Positions 46,286 to 57,814 of a stretch of DNA of 64,000 nucleotides are shown here, one piece after another. The position numbers and the translations under genes were made by a program. The stretch covers positions 1,261,744 through 1,325,743 of the forward strand of contig MU004230.1 of assembly GCA_010405405.1 (NCBI GenBank), given 5' to 3'. The stretch's first letter is position 1. Each line of letters opens with the position of its first letter. This DNA comes from Microthyrium microscopicum (lineage: Eukaryota; Ascomycota; Dothideomycetes; Microthyriales; Microthyriaceae). Under the pieces are notes generated by a model. It saw only the letters and a list, made by a program, of their open reading frames with translations, ran no database searches and was not told the DNA's origin.

Positions 46286-47562
46286 ATGCCCACTCTCTGC
46301 GTCCAGTGTTCCAAAGATCGCGCCGTAATAGTACGACCGAAAAACCATCAGAAACTTTGCAAGAAATGTTTCATCACAACGTTCGAGACGGAAATACACT
46401 TTACCATCACCTCCAACAACCTCTTCCAGCGTGGTGAACGTGTCGCCATAGGCGCCTCAGGTGGCAAAGACAGCACAGTTTTGGCCAGTGTACTCAAGAC
46501 ACTCAACGCCAGATATGATTACGGAGTCGAACTGCTTCTCCTCAGCGTCGATGAAGGCATCCGAGGCTATCGGGATGATTCGCTGGAAACCGTGAAGAGA
46601 AATGCGGTGCAATATGAAATGCCCTTGACCATCGTTGGCTATGACGAGCTATATGGCTGGACTATGGATCAGGTTGTCGAGCAGGTTGGCAAAAAGGGCA
46701 ACTGTACTTATTGCGGTGTCTTTCGACGACAGGCTTTGGATCGGGGAGCTGCTACACTCGGCGTTGAGCATGTTGTTACCGGCCATAATGCTGATGATAT
46801 GGCGGAGACTGTCTTGATGAACTGTGAGTTGCCATGTATTTCATCACGACCTACGATCTAATCAATCCTATAGTATTGCGAGGAGATATTGCTCGCCTCT
46901 CGCGGACAACGTCCATCATAACATCAACTCCATCAGCGACAGCTGTCGCCAATCCAAATGTTCTTGCAAATATCAAGCGAAGCAAGCCGCTCAAATACGC
47001 GTACGAGAAAGAAATTGTCTTGTATGCACATCACATGTCTCTCGATTACTTTAGCACAGAGTGTATATACTCGCCTGAAGCATTCCGCGGTAGTGCACGA
47101 GCGCTGATCAAGAACCTGGAACGGATCCGACCCAGCACCATCCTTGACATTGTTCGCAGCGGAGAAGACATGGCCCGTCTATGTCCCGGCTACGAGGATA
47201 ATTGTCGTGCTGGATGCAACACTGCTGCGCAAGGCGAAGAGGAAGAAGCTGGCTGCGGAAGCTCAGTTGGACGGTCTGCGGGCGGAGAGATGCAAAAGCT
47301 CGAGGCGATTCTAGCTCAGCAACACATCAGCGAAGACGGGAATTCGAATGGTCATTCGATTGAAGTCGAAGTCAAGAAGGTGGTAACAAGGGTCTCGAAG
47401 GTAAAACCATCGAAGAAGGCACCAGTCCAGCAAACTGTTGGACAATGTGAGAAGTGTGGATACATGTCCAGTCAGCGCGTTTGCAAAGCTTGCGTTTTGC
47501 TGGAGGGACTAAACAAAGCTCGGCCAAAAACGGGTATCCATATCGCAGACGGGTATATTTGA
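46286..47562 (+). CDS. ncs6: Ncs6/Ctu1, cytoplasmic tRNA 2-thiolation protein
   Basis: Two exons, 46286-46823 and 46874-47562, give 408 residues. The enzyme adds sulfur to the wobble uridine of tRNA-Lys, -Glu and -Gln with Ncs2/Ctu2 and the Urm1 system in the cytosol. The N-terminal zinc site has CVQCSK and CKKC; the PP-loop ATPase signature SGGKDS lies at 58-63. GNCTYCG and [15 protein letters not shown] are the catalytic cysteine and adenylation motifs. The C-terminal part has [12 protein letters not shown], and a final [16 protein letters not shown] zinc motif ahead of [10 protein letters not shown] low-complexity acidic insertion (about 310-350) is longer than in yeast. The 50-nt intron has a GTGAGT donor. 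Confidence 0.93.
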
Positions 47563-48603
47563 AGTGCAGAGCTCAAGCTGATATTGGGCGCTCGACACCA
47601 AATATGCGCGTGCCGACTCCGCGTCAACATCGCGATGTGCGGGCTTTTGCTAGGAAGTTAGGAACATGCGAGACTGGATATGCCAGTCGCGTGAGCCATC
47701 GTCAGGTCTATTCGAGCAACTGTCGATTGTGTAATCATCAGGAGTAAGACCGAATGAGACATGTTCTCTCGCAGAGAAGTTTTCTGGTGCGAAGAACCAT
47801 GGTTCTGGAGGAGTGATGGACCCTCCAAACCTCACGCTGGGCAGGGAATGCTCATTGGTGCATGTGTACGATTTGTCCTAGTCTGGCAGTATTGGTGATA
47901 AGCAAAAACAATAATGAAGAACTCGGATTGTGAATAACAGACAATGGAGTCGGCTCTCAGAGTCTCAGCTCTCAATAGTGAACTGATCAACAGACAATGA
48001 ACTTTTGAAAGCTCAAAAGCTCAGAAGATGTATGCAAGGGTGTATCCCTGTCTTTATGGCGATTAGATTCTGATCCCGGGGTTAAGATGCGACGCACAGC
48101 CCAAGTCTGCAACTAGCGGCCTTGGCACCTCTTTCGCGGCTTCCATTACTGAAGTTGCGACAAACCACCAGCACTCCATCTCAACCTTTCCCACCTCCTG
48201 ATGACCACCTAAACTTGTCGCCCCACCCTTGTCTAGTTACTCCAAAGCTGCCGAGATTCTTCGAGGAGCTTTTCTCATTTCAATCGCTTGATAGCAAGCT
48301 GTTGTTCGCATTCAGGAGCAGTCGCTGTATTGCAGAACCGTCTCCCACCCTGTAAGTCTTTTTGCGACTAAACTGGTCTTCGCGCAGCTCCCCAAGCCAG
48401 CTGTATCATCTGGATGAGGTTTCCATACATTAGAACCTCAGCCGTCCAGTCAATTTCTGCCCAGTCGCTGTAGTAAACACTTTGCAAAGCTGTTCAAGCT
48501 AACCGACTTGTGTGCAGCTAGCTGTTCATCGAGTCTGACGCGAACGATGACCCGAGCTCTTTGACCAAACTCTCCATCGGACAAACTCGTGGTCTACTTA
48601 GTT
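47563..48603. promoter_or_regulatory. Intergenic and sin3 leader
   Basis: The right half is C/T-rich and likely holds the long 5' leader of sin3. Several ATGs start short frames here, and GTAAG-type donors (for example near 48352) leave room for a leader intron. No separate gene is supported. Confidence 0.4.
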
Positions 48604-51600
48604 ATGAACAACCAACCCCACGACCAGTGGACGTCGTCGAACCCACCAGTTCCTCAGACGTCACACACGACATCGCCCTCTCAAGCGATATCCCAAGGAA
48701 TTACGCAGAATAACTCAAGTTCTGGTTCTCAGAGTAAGCTCTCATCACTCGCACCAAGAAGTTTCAGCGCATCTAACCCCAGTTACCAGTTCCAAATTTC
48801 TACCCTACTTCTTCTGCGGCTTCACAGTCTTTGAATCCACTGGCTGCCCTAGCTAGTCTACAGCAAAACGCGCCCACACTCCACACGCGTCCTCACGAGG
48901 AGCATCCGCAAGCCCACCAATATTCTCCACCAAATCATCAGACCCGAGCATATCCTGTTGCGGTTTCAGCAGCAGGATCTGCTCAATTTATACCACAAGC
49001 TATCTCGGAATCGCAGCACTCCTCAGACCATAGAGAAACAACAGCAATGGAAGACATCAGAAGACAGGCAGAACAGCGCGAGAGAGAAATGCGTGAGAGA
49101 CAAAGTAATGGCGAGCCTCAAATCCTCCACCAGCCCGTTGCTTTGGCCCCAAGTGCTAGAGTCCTAGGTCCTAACGGTATCTTGGGTGGCCAGGCCAGTC
49201 TTCAGCAAATTCCGCAGATGCAACCTCAGCAGGTCTTCGCTATGGCACAGCCACAGAACGGACAGCCAATTCCACAATCACAGGCGTCTCATCTCCTGAT
49301 GCCCGGCTTTAATCCAAATGGACAAGGAGCTCCGCTCAATCAAGCACAGCAGCCTATATTAAACGATGCTCTGAGCTATTTGGATCAAGTAAAGATTCAA
49401 TTTCAAACGCAACCCGATGTTTACAACAGATTCTTGGACATCATGAAGGACTTTAAGAGCGGAGCTATTGACACGCCGGGTGTGATTGAACGAGTTTCAC
49501 AGCTTTTTGTTGGTAACCCAGACCTGATACAAGGTTTCAATACCTTCCTTCCCCCAGGTTACAAAATAGAATGCGGAGGTGACGACCCAAATGCGATCAG
49601 AGTTACGACGCCTCAAGGCTCAACCATACACCAGCTTCAAGCACGGCCACCATCACCACCTTATGATCAGCGCTCGCAGCCACAACATGAGCACGCACAA
49701 GGAGGAAACGAGCGCGCCTATTATGATCGACCCCAATTCGTCCAACAGCTGATGGGTCCTCAAGGTCAATCCTTTCCCTCTGATGGGCGTGCCACTATTG
49801 CCAACTTTGCGCAACAGCAAGGCCCAGGTATGCCCATCTCTCCCGAAGGACGCCGTGATCAACCAGGTCCACCAATGTCTCAAGACCAACGCAGTTTGGC
49901 AGCGTTACAACAAGCCAGCGCGCCACTTGATGCACGCGGACCTATGGGTCGACACTTGGGAGCCGCAGACATTGGAAATATAGCGGGTGCTGTTGGCCTT
50001 ATGAACGGCAGCGCAGCCGCTGTTGCAGCTGCTGGCAACGCCGCAGACAAGCAACGCGGCCCGGTTGAATTCAACCACGCAATCAATTACGTGAATAAGA
50101 TCAAAAATAGATTTGCGACACAACCGGACATTTACAAACAGTTTCTTGAGATTCTCCAGACTTATCAGCGCGAATCGAAACCCATTGGCGAGGTGTACAA
50201 CCAGGTTACTACCCTGTTTCGGAGTGCTCCAGACCTTCTTCAGGACTTCAAGCAGTTCCTGCCAGATTCAGCAGCGCATGCCAATGCAGTAGCTGCTGGT
50301 CGTAAGGATGATGAGGAGGCCTTCCCACTGAGTAACATGCGTGGCGGGCCAGGAGGTGGATATGGGCCAATGGTGGCTCAAACTATGCTTCAACAGAGTC
50401 CCCCACGTGCAAATGATATTCGTCTACCTCCGGTTGGTAACTTCGGTCCAACTCCAAGTTCTGGAGGTGGTAAGAAGCGCAATCGCGCGGATAGACAGCA
50501 AACAGGTGGCGCAACACCTGGCGAATCTTCAACTGGCGCACGAACAGGACAACCTTCTGGCAGTGCCCAATCCAAGGTAAGCTCAACTTTAACTTTCTTC
50601 CTACACCTACCTTTCTTTGTCAATTGCTACAGAGCAGCAAGCTTTTAAACTTTCTTTGTTCTCAACACAAAGTTGATGACCAAGTCTTATACTCTTTGTG
50701 TTGCCATCTCACCAGACTATCTGCGTATTTTACCGCTCGCGATCAAATTGACGAGTAGAAGCTAACGTGCTCACGCAGAAGCATCGCGCTGACCGCAACC
50801 TTGGATTCCGACAAATGAACCACTCTGACTCAGGTTTTGCGCCTATGATGACCAACCCGTCAACCATTGCAAACCTCGTTTCTGTTCCGAATGAAAAGGA
50901 TTTCCACATGCTTGATAAGATTCGAAAGCATATCAACAACAAAAACACCTTCCACGAATTCATCAAGCTTTTGAATCTCTTCACTCAGGACCAAGCTGAA
51001 CCTCAGTATATCATCACGCGGGCTGCCGAGTTCCTGGGCAACAACAGTGAATATATGAATTGGATGAAGGGATTATTCAATTTGGAAGAGTTCAAGTCTA
51101 AACTGGATTTCAACAACGAGGATAGAATCACGAAAACACAACTCAACCGCTGCCGCGCGTATGGCCCAAGCTATCGTAAACTTCCAGTGGCTGAGCACAC
51201 CCAGCTATGTAGTGGTCGAGACGAGCTTTGTAAATCTGTGTTGAACGACGAATGGGCTTCTCATCCTACCATGCAATCAGAAGAAGCGGGATTTGTTGCT
51301 CACCGCAAGACCTCCTACGAGGAATCGCTTCATCGTATTGAGGAAGAGCGACACGACTACGACAGCAACATCGACTGCCTAGTGCGCACTATCCAACTTC
51401 TTGATCCTATCGTTCGGGCCTTCACATCTAATCAAAACCAAAACCCGGATGCTCCACGTCAATACCAGGTAGATTCAAAACTTGGAGGACAGAGTGAGAC
51501 AATCTACAAGCGCACAATCTACAAGCTATATGGTCGGGAGCAGGGCAACAGTGTTATAACACAGCTGATGTCTAATCCCCAAGCTGTTGCTCCGCTACTT

Positions 51601-53584
51601 CTTGCTAGGTTCAAAGACACTCTGGAGAAGTGGAAGGCTGCTCAACGACAGTGGAACGAGGTCTGGCGCCAGCAAACCTTGGCGTCCTATCACAAGAGTC
51701 TTGATTATCAAGGCTCTACTGTCCGAAATGGTGGGGATAGAAAAGCATTTGCCCCTAAACAGGTGATTGCTGAAATCAAAGTTCGCTTCGAGGAGCAAAA
51801 GAACGCGATCCAGCTGCATGGCCGCAAAGACAGACTGAACGATCCTCAATACAAATGCGAGTTCAAAAATTCTACGGTGCTGAAAGATGCTCAACAGCTG
51901 GTCGAGTCGCAGCTCAATGACGAAGCGGCCGATACTGTCATTGGTATCAAGAAACTCTTCAGAGCTCTTTTCGATGGCGAAGATGCTCCTGCTCTTGGGC
52001 AGTCTGAGGCCTCAGGAAGCGCCTCACCTAGTTCCAAAACCAGCCAAAAAGCACCAGCAGAGTCGTTGCGGAGAACCGCCGTAACACGAGCTGGTCGATC
52101 CGGAGCTTCAGCACCGGAAAGTCGCGCCACTACACCTGGATCGTCTAATGGTGGCGATGATAACGTCATCGAATCTGCCGAAATAGAGACTGGAGAGACT
52201 GAGACGTTGGCTATGGAGTCATGGTACAAGCCAACGCCAGTCACTCTTGGTGGAGAGCAACTGCCGCACGCCAAGCCATTCAATCGCACTGAGTATAGCT
52301 TGTACTGCCATAACAACCTATTCGTCTTCTTCCGTCTGTTTACAATACTCTATGAACGACTGGATGACTTGTACAACTATGAGAATCGCGTTGTCGATCT
52401 TGTGAAGATACAGCTCGCAGACAAGCCCGCGAGAGATCTTGGAATGCTAGAGCGTGAGCCCAAGGACTACTGGGCTGTCACAACCCCATCAAGTGCAGAG
52501 AACAGTTTCTACCGGCAAATGGTTGAGAAGTTCGACTCGCACCTTCTAGACAACAGCAGCATCAGCCAAGTCGAAATTGAAGAAACTCTCCGACGCTACT
52601 ACCGTGACTGCGGCTGGCGATTATACAATTTCGACAAACTCATCATCGCTATTGCCAAGGCGGCTGGTACAATGTTTAGTGATGGAATAACCCCGGACTT
52701 GATGAGACTCTTTGAGAAGGACCGCAAACAGTCCACTACTACCATTCAACTCCAATTAAAGTATCGAAGCTCAGCATTCAAGCTGCTGCCCAAGGAAAAG
52801 GAAGCTGATACATACCGCATCACACTTGTTAGTGTCCCGTCTTTCTCTACCTCCTTTTCCATTTTCTCTGAAGCATTTGACTTCCCATTTGCGACAAACA
52901 CTGTTGATGAAGCTTCTGACCTTTATTTTGCGACAAACAATACTGAAGCTTTTAATACCCCTCTACAACAAGACTATAGCCAAAAGCTCACACTAACCGA
53001 TTCAGAATCTTCCACAGAAATCCTCGAATCAGATTGAAGAAATTGAGCAATCGACTGCCTCAGAAAATACCACATCGCCCCCCTCCAAATATCGCTCTAT
53101 ATCACTTCGAGTATTCGATCGCGATATGCCAACATTACCACTCACCAACGGCGAAGTTTCAGAGCGGTACAATCATTATGTTACATCATTTGCCATGATA
53201 CCCCCCACGGAGAACGTTCCCCCGATCAACTCATTCCCTTTCAAGCCATCCCATACAGAACCCGACCACGAGCAAGAAACCCCCATTCGCCAATCCAGGG
53301 TTATCGACGAGCACATTTCTTTCGAAATCGGTGTTCACGACTACAAGATCAAGTTTCAGCCCAAGGGGTTTGAAGTACTATTGAGCAATCGTGTCGAAAC
53401 ACAGGAGTGGTACGATGATCTGGAAAAGTTGCTGACCGAGGATCGACAAGAGAGAGAACAACAGGCAGAGATCAAGGTTGCGAGTTTCTCTGAACCACAG
53501 GCTGCGCCTGATGCCGAAGAGGCAGCCGAAGCATCTGTAGTGGAGGAGAAAGTTGACGATATGGAAGTGGACATTCCTGTGTAG
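48604..53584 (+). CDS. sin3: Sin3 transcriptional corepressor
   Basis: Four exons, 48604-48733, 48790-50576, 50779-52827 and 53018-53584, encode about 1510 residues. This is the nuclear scaffold of the Sin3/Rpd3 histone deacetylase complex. After a Gln/Pro-rich N-terminus come PAH1 (about 235-304, LNDALSYLDQVKIQF), PAH2 (about 469-537, FNHAINYVNKIKNRF) and PAH3 (about 680-745, FHEFIKLLNLFTQ). The HDAC-interacting region follows (RAYGPSYRKLPVAEHTQLC, NDEWASHP), then the Sin3 C-terminal region (FFRLFTILYERL). Introns 2 and 3 (202 and 190 nt) are long. Intron 3's acceptor could also be the CAG at 53003-53005, which would add four residues. The frame stays open far into intron 3, so unspliced readings would end early near 53037. 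Confidence 0.92.
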
Positions 53585-54012
53585 AATCGCTGGGATCGTG
53601 AGCCGAGCATGTTTGTGCCTGGGGAATGGCGGTTTTTTCGTTGATCATTGTTTTTTCTGTTTGGCGCCACGGTCTTTGACTATTAGTGATTGCATCCCCT
53701 GGTCTGAGTACTAGTGAAAAGAGGTCCGCTGGTCAGCGAGAAGTTATGTAGTAAGTAATGCAAATTCTATGAAGTCCATTCTTGTCTATTTCCATCGTCG
53801 GTTCCCATCAGCCGCCGATCTAGGCCGTGTAGCACGTTTGCCTGCGTGTCTGAAGGGGAAGGAACGACTCCAGGCAGCATCGTGAACCCCAACTTCATCC
53901 CATACACCACCCAGCTTCACCCCATGTTCTTCCCTTTTATCCATCCTGTCCATCTCGTTCCTTCTCTTTTACCTATCTCAACTTCCTATCATTTACCATC
54001 ATACTTCCTACC
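53585..54012. promoter_or_regulatory. Spacer between sin3 and the MutL-like gene
   Basis: The 428 bp contain the sin3 3' flank and, from about 53880, a C/T-rich stretch directly ahead of the MutL-like start, typical of a fungal promoter and leader. No further gene is seen. Confidence 0.45.
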
Positions 54013-56717
54013 ATGCCCATCCAAGCCCTTCCAAAATATACGAGTTTGCTCCTCTCCTCGGGCCAAGCACTCCTGGACCCAGCCAGCATCGTCAAAGAAC
54101 TTATCGACAATTCTCTAGATGCTTGTGCTTCCAGCATCACCATCGAAATAGCATCCAACACGCTTACCAGCATCCTCGTGCGTGACAATGGCCGGGGCAT
54201 CAGCCCGGATGATCGTGCTTTAATTGGTCAACGCTACTGCACGAGCAAAATTCGAGGTTTTGAAGACTTGGAGCGTGTGGCGGGGACGAGTTTGGGCTTT
54301 CGCGGCGAGGCTGTGAGTAGTCTTGTGAGCGTTGCGGAGCGTGTGGAAGTCACGACGCGCATTGAGGGTGAGGCGGTGGGGGTTGTGTTGAAGTTGGGAA
54401 GGGATGCGGGGAAGATTGGGTATGTATGACGCTGAGTGAGTAGCATGGGGACGTTCTTGCTGATATGACTGTTTTCGCGGTGGGTAGGCGAGAGTTGGCG
54501 GCTCATGCAGTCGGCACATCAGTCAAGGCCATGAATATCTTTCATCAGCTTCCAGTCCGGAAACATACTGCGGAGAAGGATGCTGGAAAAACTATCGCGG
54601 CCATTCGAAAGACGGTACTGGCTTATGTATTTGCGAGGCCGAAAGTGCGGTTCTCGTTCAAGGTACTGGGTGCGAAGACGAACAAGGCGAACTTTTTGTA
54701 CGCTCCATCTGCGGCCGGCTCGTCGGTTGAGGGCGCGGTTCGGGTCTTGCTGGGCAAAGAATGCGCGAGCCAGTGTGCCTGGATTGAAGAGACTATTGAT
54801 GGCTTCACCTTCCAGGCAGTCTGTTCAAGAGTAGGCAGTGATGTGGCCAAGATTTCGAACATGGGCCATTTCTTGTCCGTTGACCATCGACCTGTGGCTA
54901 CGAGGACAGGTGCTCTGAAGAGTATTCTCACGACATTCCGACAAAAGCTGAAAGCGCACGATCGAGCATTCGAAGGTGTCAAGGATCCATTCCTATGTTT
55001 GAACATCAACTGTCCATTGGGAAGCTATGATGCCAATGTGGAGCCATTGAAGAATGACTTGTTGTTTGTCGATTCTGGCTGTGTGCTATTGGTGGCAGAA
55101 CAATTCTTTGCGAAGATATACCCAGTTCAGCAGCGTATCGCAGAGCCTTCGGACATTCGAAAAGACATAGGACCTGGCCTCGAAGAGCCGAGCAGCAGCG
55201 CATCTTTAGCTGGAAGAGGCCTCCCAGACACCCCAGGTCGAGGCATTCTCCAGTCATCGTCGCCGCGAGCACTGAATGTGCTAGATCCTTGGACGCCGAA
55301 TACCAAAACAAACACCGGGATCCCCGAAGCCGGTCCTCGCAGCGATGCTACACTGCCTAGTAGTGATCCATTCACCCCTCTTCCTTCCCAGATAGGACAG
55401 TCTATGGGCGCCAATGTCAATATCTCCCCTAGGATTGGCAAATCCAACATGTATGATTGGGATGAAGACGAGCTTGAGAATCTGCCTCCTCACCAACCCA
55501 CGGATACTGTTGAAGATGAACACAACTCAAGAAGTAGATTGGACATAAGTGCAAACCCATTCACTTTTGCCAAAATGTCGGCTCCAATTCACCCAAATGC
55601 TGCAGTCAATTCGGTCATTCCAATCCGTTCAACCGCCCCAGTTCATTCTTTCACTCCTATGCAATCGAACATGCCTGTGATTTCCACGGATCCTGTACGT
55701 CCAACGGCGGCCCAGATACTGAGAGATGTCATTCCGCTACATGGCAACAATTTCGGCATGCCTTCTCGAAATCGAGGCCAGCCTTTGCCGCCATGTACAC
55801 CTTCGCGCTCGATCAATGCGCAATATGGAGACACTTCTCTCATGTCCCTACCTAATTCAACGCCAACTCGACCTGCTCAGCTTCCACCAAGAATACCGGC
55901 ATATGTTCCAGTGGCTCAGCTTTCTTCGCCAATGGGCCGTCGTCAAATACCAGGAGGCCGTGGTGATACCACACAGAATGGGATGTATGTTGTCGGTGCG
56001 TCTACGAGAGCCCCACGCACCCACGTTGAACATACAAGCAATGGCTCCTATGTCATGAACTCACCTGCCGGACCTCCAGCTCCTCGAAAGAGACCTGCTA
56101 AAACCAAACAAGTGTTGTCACATGCTACTCCGGAGTTCCCGCCCCTAGAGAGACCAGAAGGCAATCTTGATATTCGTGACATGCTCACCGCAACCAAGGC
56201 TCATGATCGTACCCACGATAAGAGCACACGTTATTTCGACCCGGCTACGATCAAGCGACTAGGCTCACCTAGTTATGTTCATCCTTCAATCGAGGCCGCG
56301 GAACAGAACGTGACAGGCGCAGAATTGACGAGAGATGGTGATGATGATGATGAAGATCACGCAAGCAAGCGCCAAAGAACGACACGCACTATGACCCGTC
56401 TACAATCTGCAAATCTACCCTTGAATCGTATTCCTATTGGCCAAGAGACCCATAGCCTTGTTGTGAGAATGAAACCGGCAAGCTTGATATCGTTTAGTGG
56501 AGCTGTTGTTGGACTGAAAGAAAATGTGCTGCCGTGGGATTTCATTGACGAGTTCTCTTACGAACAGGAGCTTCCAGTTCTATGCCAGGAGTTACAGTCG
56601 TTCTGGGGGGAGATGATCTCAAAGCTGATCCGCTTGAAGTTCGATATGGAGGGCAATGATATAGAGGCCAGAATTACCTCTGGCTTGCGACATGTGGAGG
56701 AGCTAAATCCTGAGTAA
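54013..56717 (+). CDS. mlh2: MutL-family mismatch repair protein, Mlh2/PMS1-like
   Basis: Two exons, 54013-54419 and 54488-56717, give 878 residues. The GHKL ATPase domain (about 1-330) starts MPIQALPKYTSLLLSSGQAL. It has the catalytic Glu in VKELIDNSLDA (Glu29, Asn33), DNGRGI at 58-63 and GFRGEA at 95-100, then the transducer domain (FLSVDHRPVATRTGALKSIL). The remaining half is long and low-complexity, rich in Pro, Ser and Thr. The end (NRIPIGQETHSLVVRMKP) shows neither the endonuclease motif DQHAADERI nor the full MutL dimerisation domain. This fits Mlh2 (human PMS1 type), an accessory partner of Mlh1, better than yeast Pms1 or Mlh3. The 68-nt intron has a GTATGT donor. Confidence 0.78.
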
Positions 56718-56869
56718 TAAGTGCTGAAGTGTAAGGTGACGGAAAAGTAATTATTTCGGAGTCTGTTCGAGACTGTATGTCGTCCATGTTCTACTATACA
56801 TAATATATTTAAAAGCGCTATGTTCAAGCTTCGTTCCATTCCCCATCAAATGCGTCTGTGAGACCACAT

Positions 56870-57655
56870 CTACCTTCCTTGCCTACTGCTCTGTCCCTCC
56901 GGCAGCATATGTCTTATATACTCCACCATCATCTTCGTCGACACCGTATTCCACGTCCCTCTCAATTTCATCCTCCTCTCTACCCGATCAACCTCCTTCA
57001 TGCCCTTGGTATCCTTCACCTTCTCTCCCCCATACACACCCCTTACCACGCGGTCCACCAACTGCTGCCGATACGGCTTCGGCACTGGCGTAAAATCGAC
57101 CTTGACTGCCGGAACCGTCTTTTTAAACTGCCAACTCAGTCGTGCTGCCGCATCCACTGCCTTCTCCTGCGCCAAAGCCACGGCCCGTAACTTCTCGTCC
57201 TCGTCTCGAAAGCGCATTACGCGGCCGTACCGCAGATTGCGCGCGTTTAGAGCGTCGAAGCCGATGCTTGTATCTTCGCGGCGCGCTAGGTTGGCCATGG
57301 CGGACTCGAGGGTTGCGCGCCGTGCAGTGGGTGTGCTGGAGGCCGTTGCTAGGTGGTTTGTGATGAGGGATTTGGCGGATAGGCGAGTTGGTATTGGCAG
57401 GGGTGTTGAGAGGAGGGTTGGATCGGCTGGTGTGAGGGCAGTTTCGTCGGTTGGTGCTGAGTTCAAGGCAAGCTGGGCCTTCTCCCTGGCATAAGTGGCT
57501 TTGAGCTCGGCTTCATGCTCGAGAGCTTCCTTGAGGGTGACGAGCTCCCAGAAGGTTCGGTGTTGGGGAGTTCTGGCTCTGAAGTAGGACTGGGATGGAC
57601 GGAGGAGTGTGGCAGTGGGCCGGGAGCTACGGCGGAGGAGATGTTGTCGCTCCAT
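56870..57655 (-). CDS. Probable mitochondrial protein, family not recognised
   Basis: A single-exon 261-aa gene. The start MERQHLLRRSSRPTATLLRP has no acidic residue after position 2 and is Arg/Ser/Leu-rich, as a mitochondrial presequence should be. The middle is Ala-rich and helical (ARRATLESAMANLARRED). The C-terminal third is strongly basic (VVRGVYGGEKVKDTKGMKEV, VERRMKLRGTWNTVSTKMM), which suggests nucleic-acid or ribosome contact. It could be a fungal mitoribosomal or mitochondrial-expression protein, but I recognise no family. Its 3' end lies 152 bp from the convergent MutL-like gene, and its start is only about 160 bp from the RIP island. Confidence 0.7.
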   Translation of the reverse strand: MERQHLLRRSSRPTATLLRPSQSYFRARTPQHRTFWELVTLKEALEHEAELKATYAREKAQLALNSAPTDETALTPADPTLLSTPLPIPTRLSAKSLITNHLATASSTPTARRATLESAMANLARREDTSIGFDALNARNLRYGRVMRFRDEDEKLRAVALAQEKAVDAAARLSWQFKKTVPAVKVDFTPVPKPYRQQLVDRVVRGVYGGEKVKDTKGMKEVDRVERRMKLRGTWNTVSTKMMVEYIRHMLPEGQSSRQGR

Positions 57656-57814
57656 TGCGGCTTAATGGCGTGTTTGGAGATTGATGGGATTTATCTGCAA
57701 TGGGTTGAAGTTGGAGATTTTTCTGGAGATGCTTGGCGTCTAGCTCATTGAGATGACTAAGCCAGAGCCCCCTTATATATGACGGCTCATAACGGCCACC
57801 CTGGCCAGTTTAGC
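57656..57814. promoter_or_regulatory. Short promoter squeezed against a RIP island
   Basis: Only about 160 bp of normal base composition lie between the minus-strand start codon at 57655 and the AT-rich island. It includes CCCTTATATATG near 57771, which could be a TATA-like element for the minus-strand gene if read from the other strand. Confidence 0.45.
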
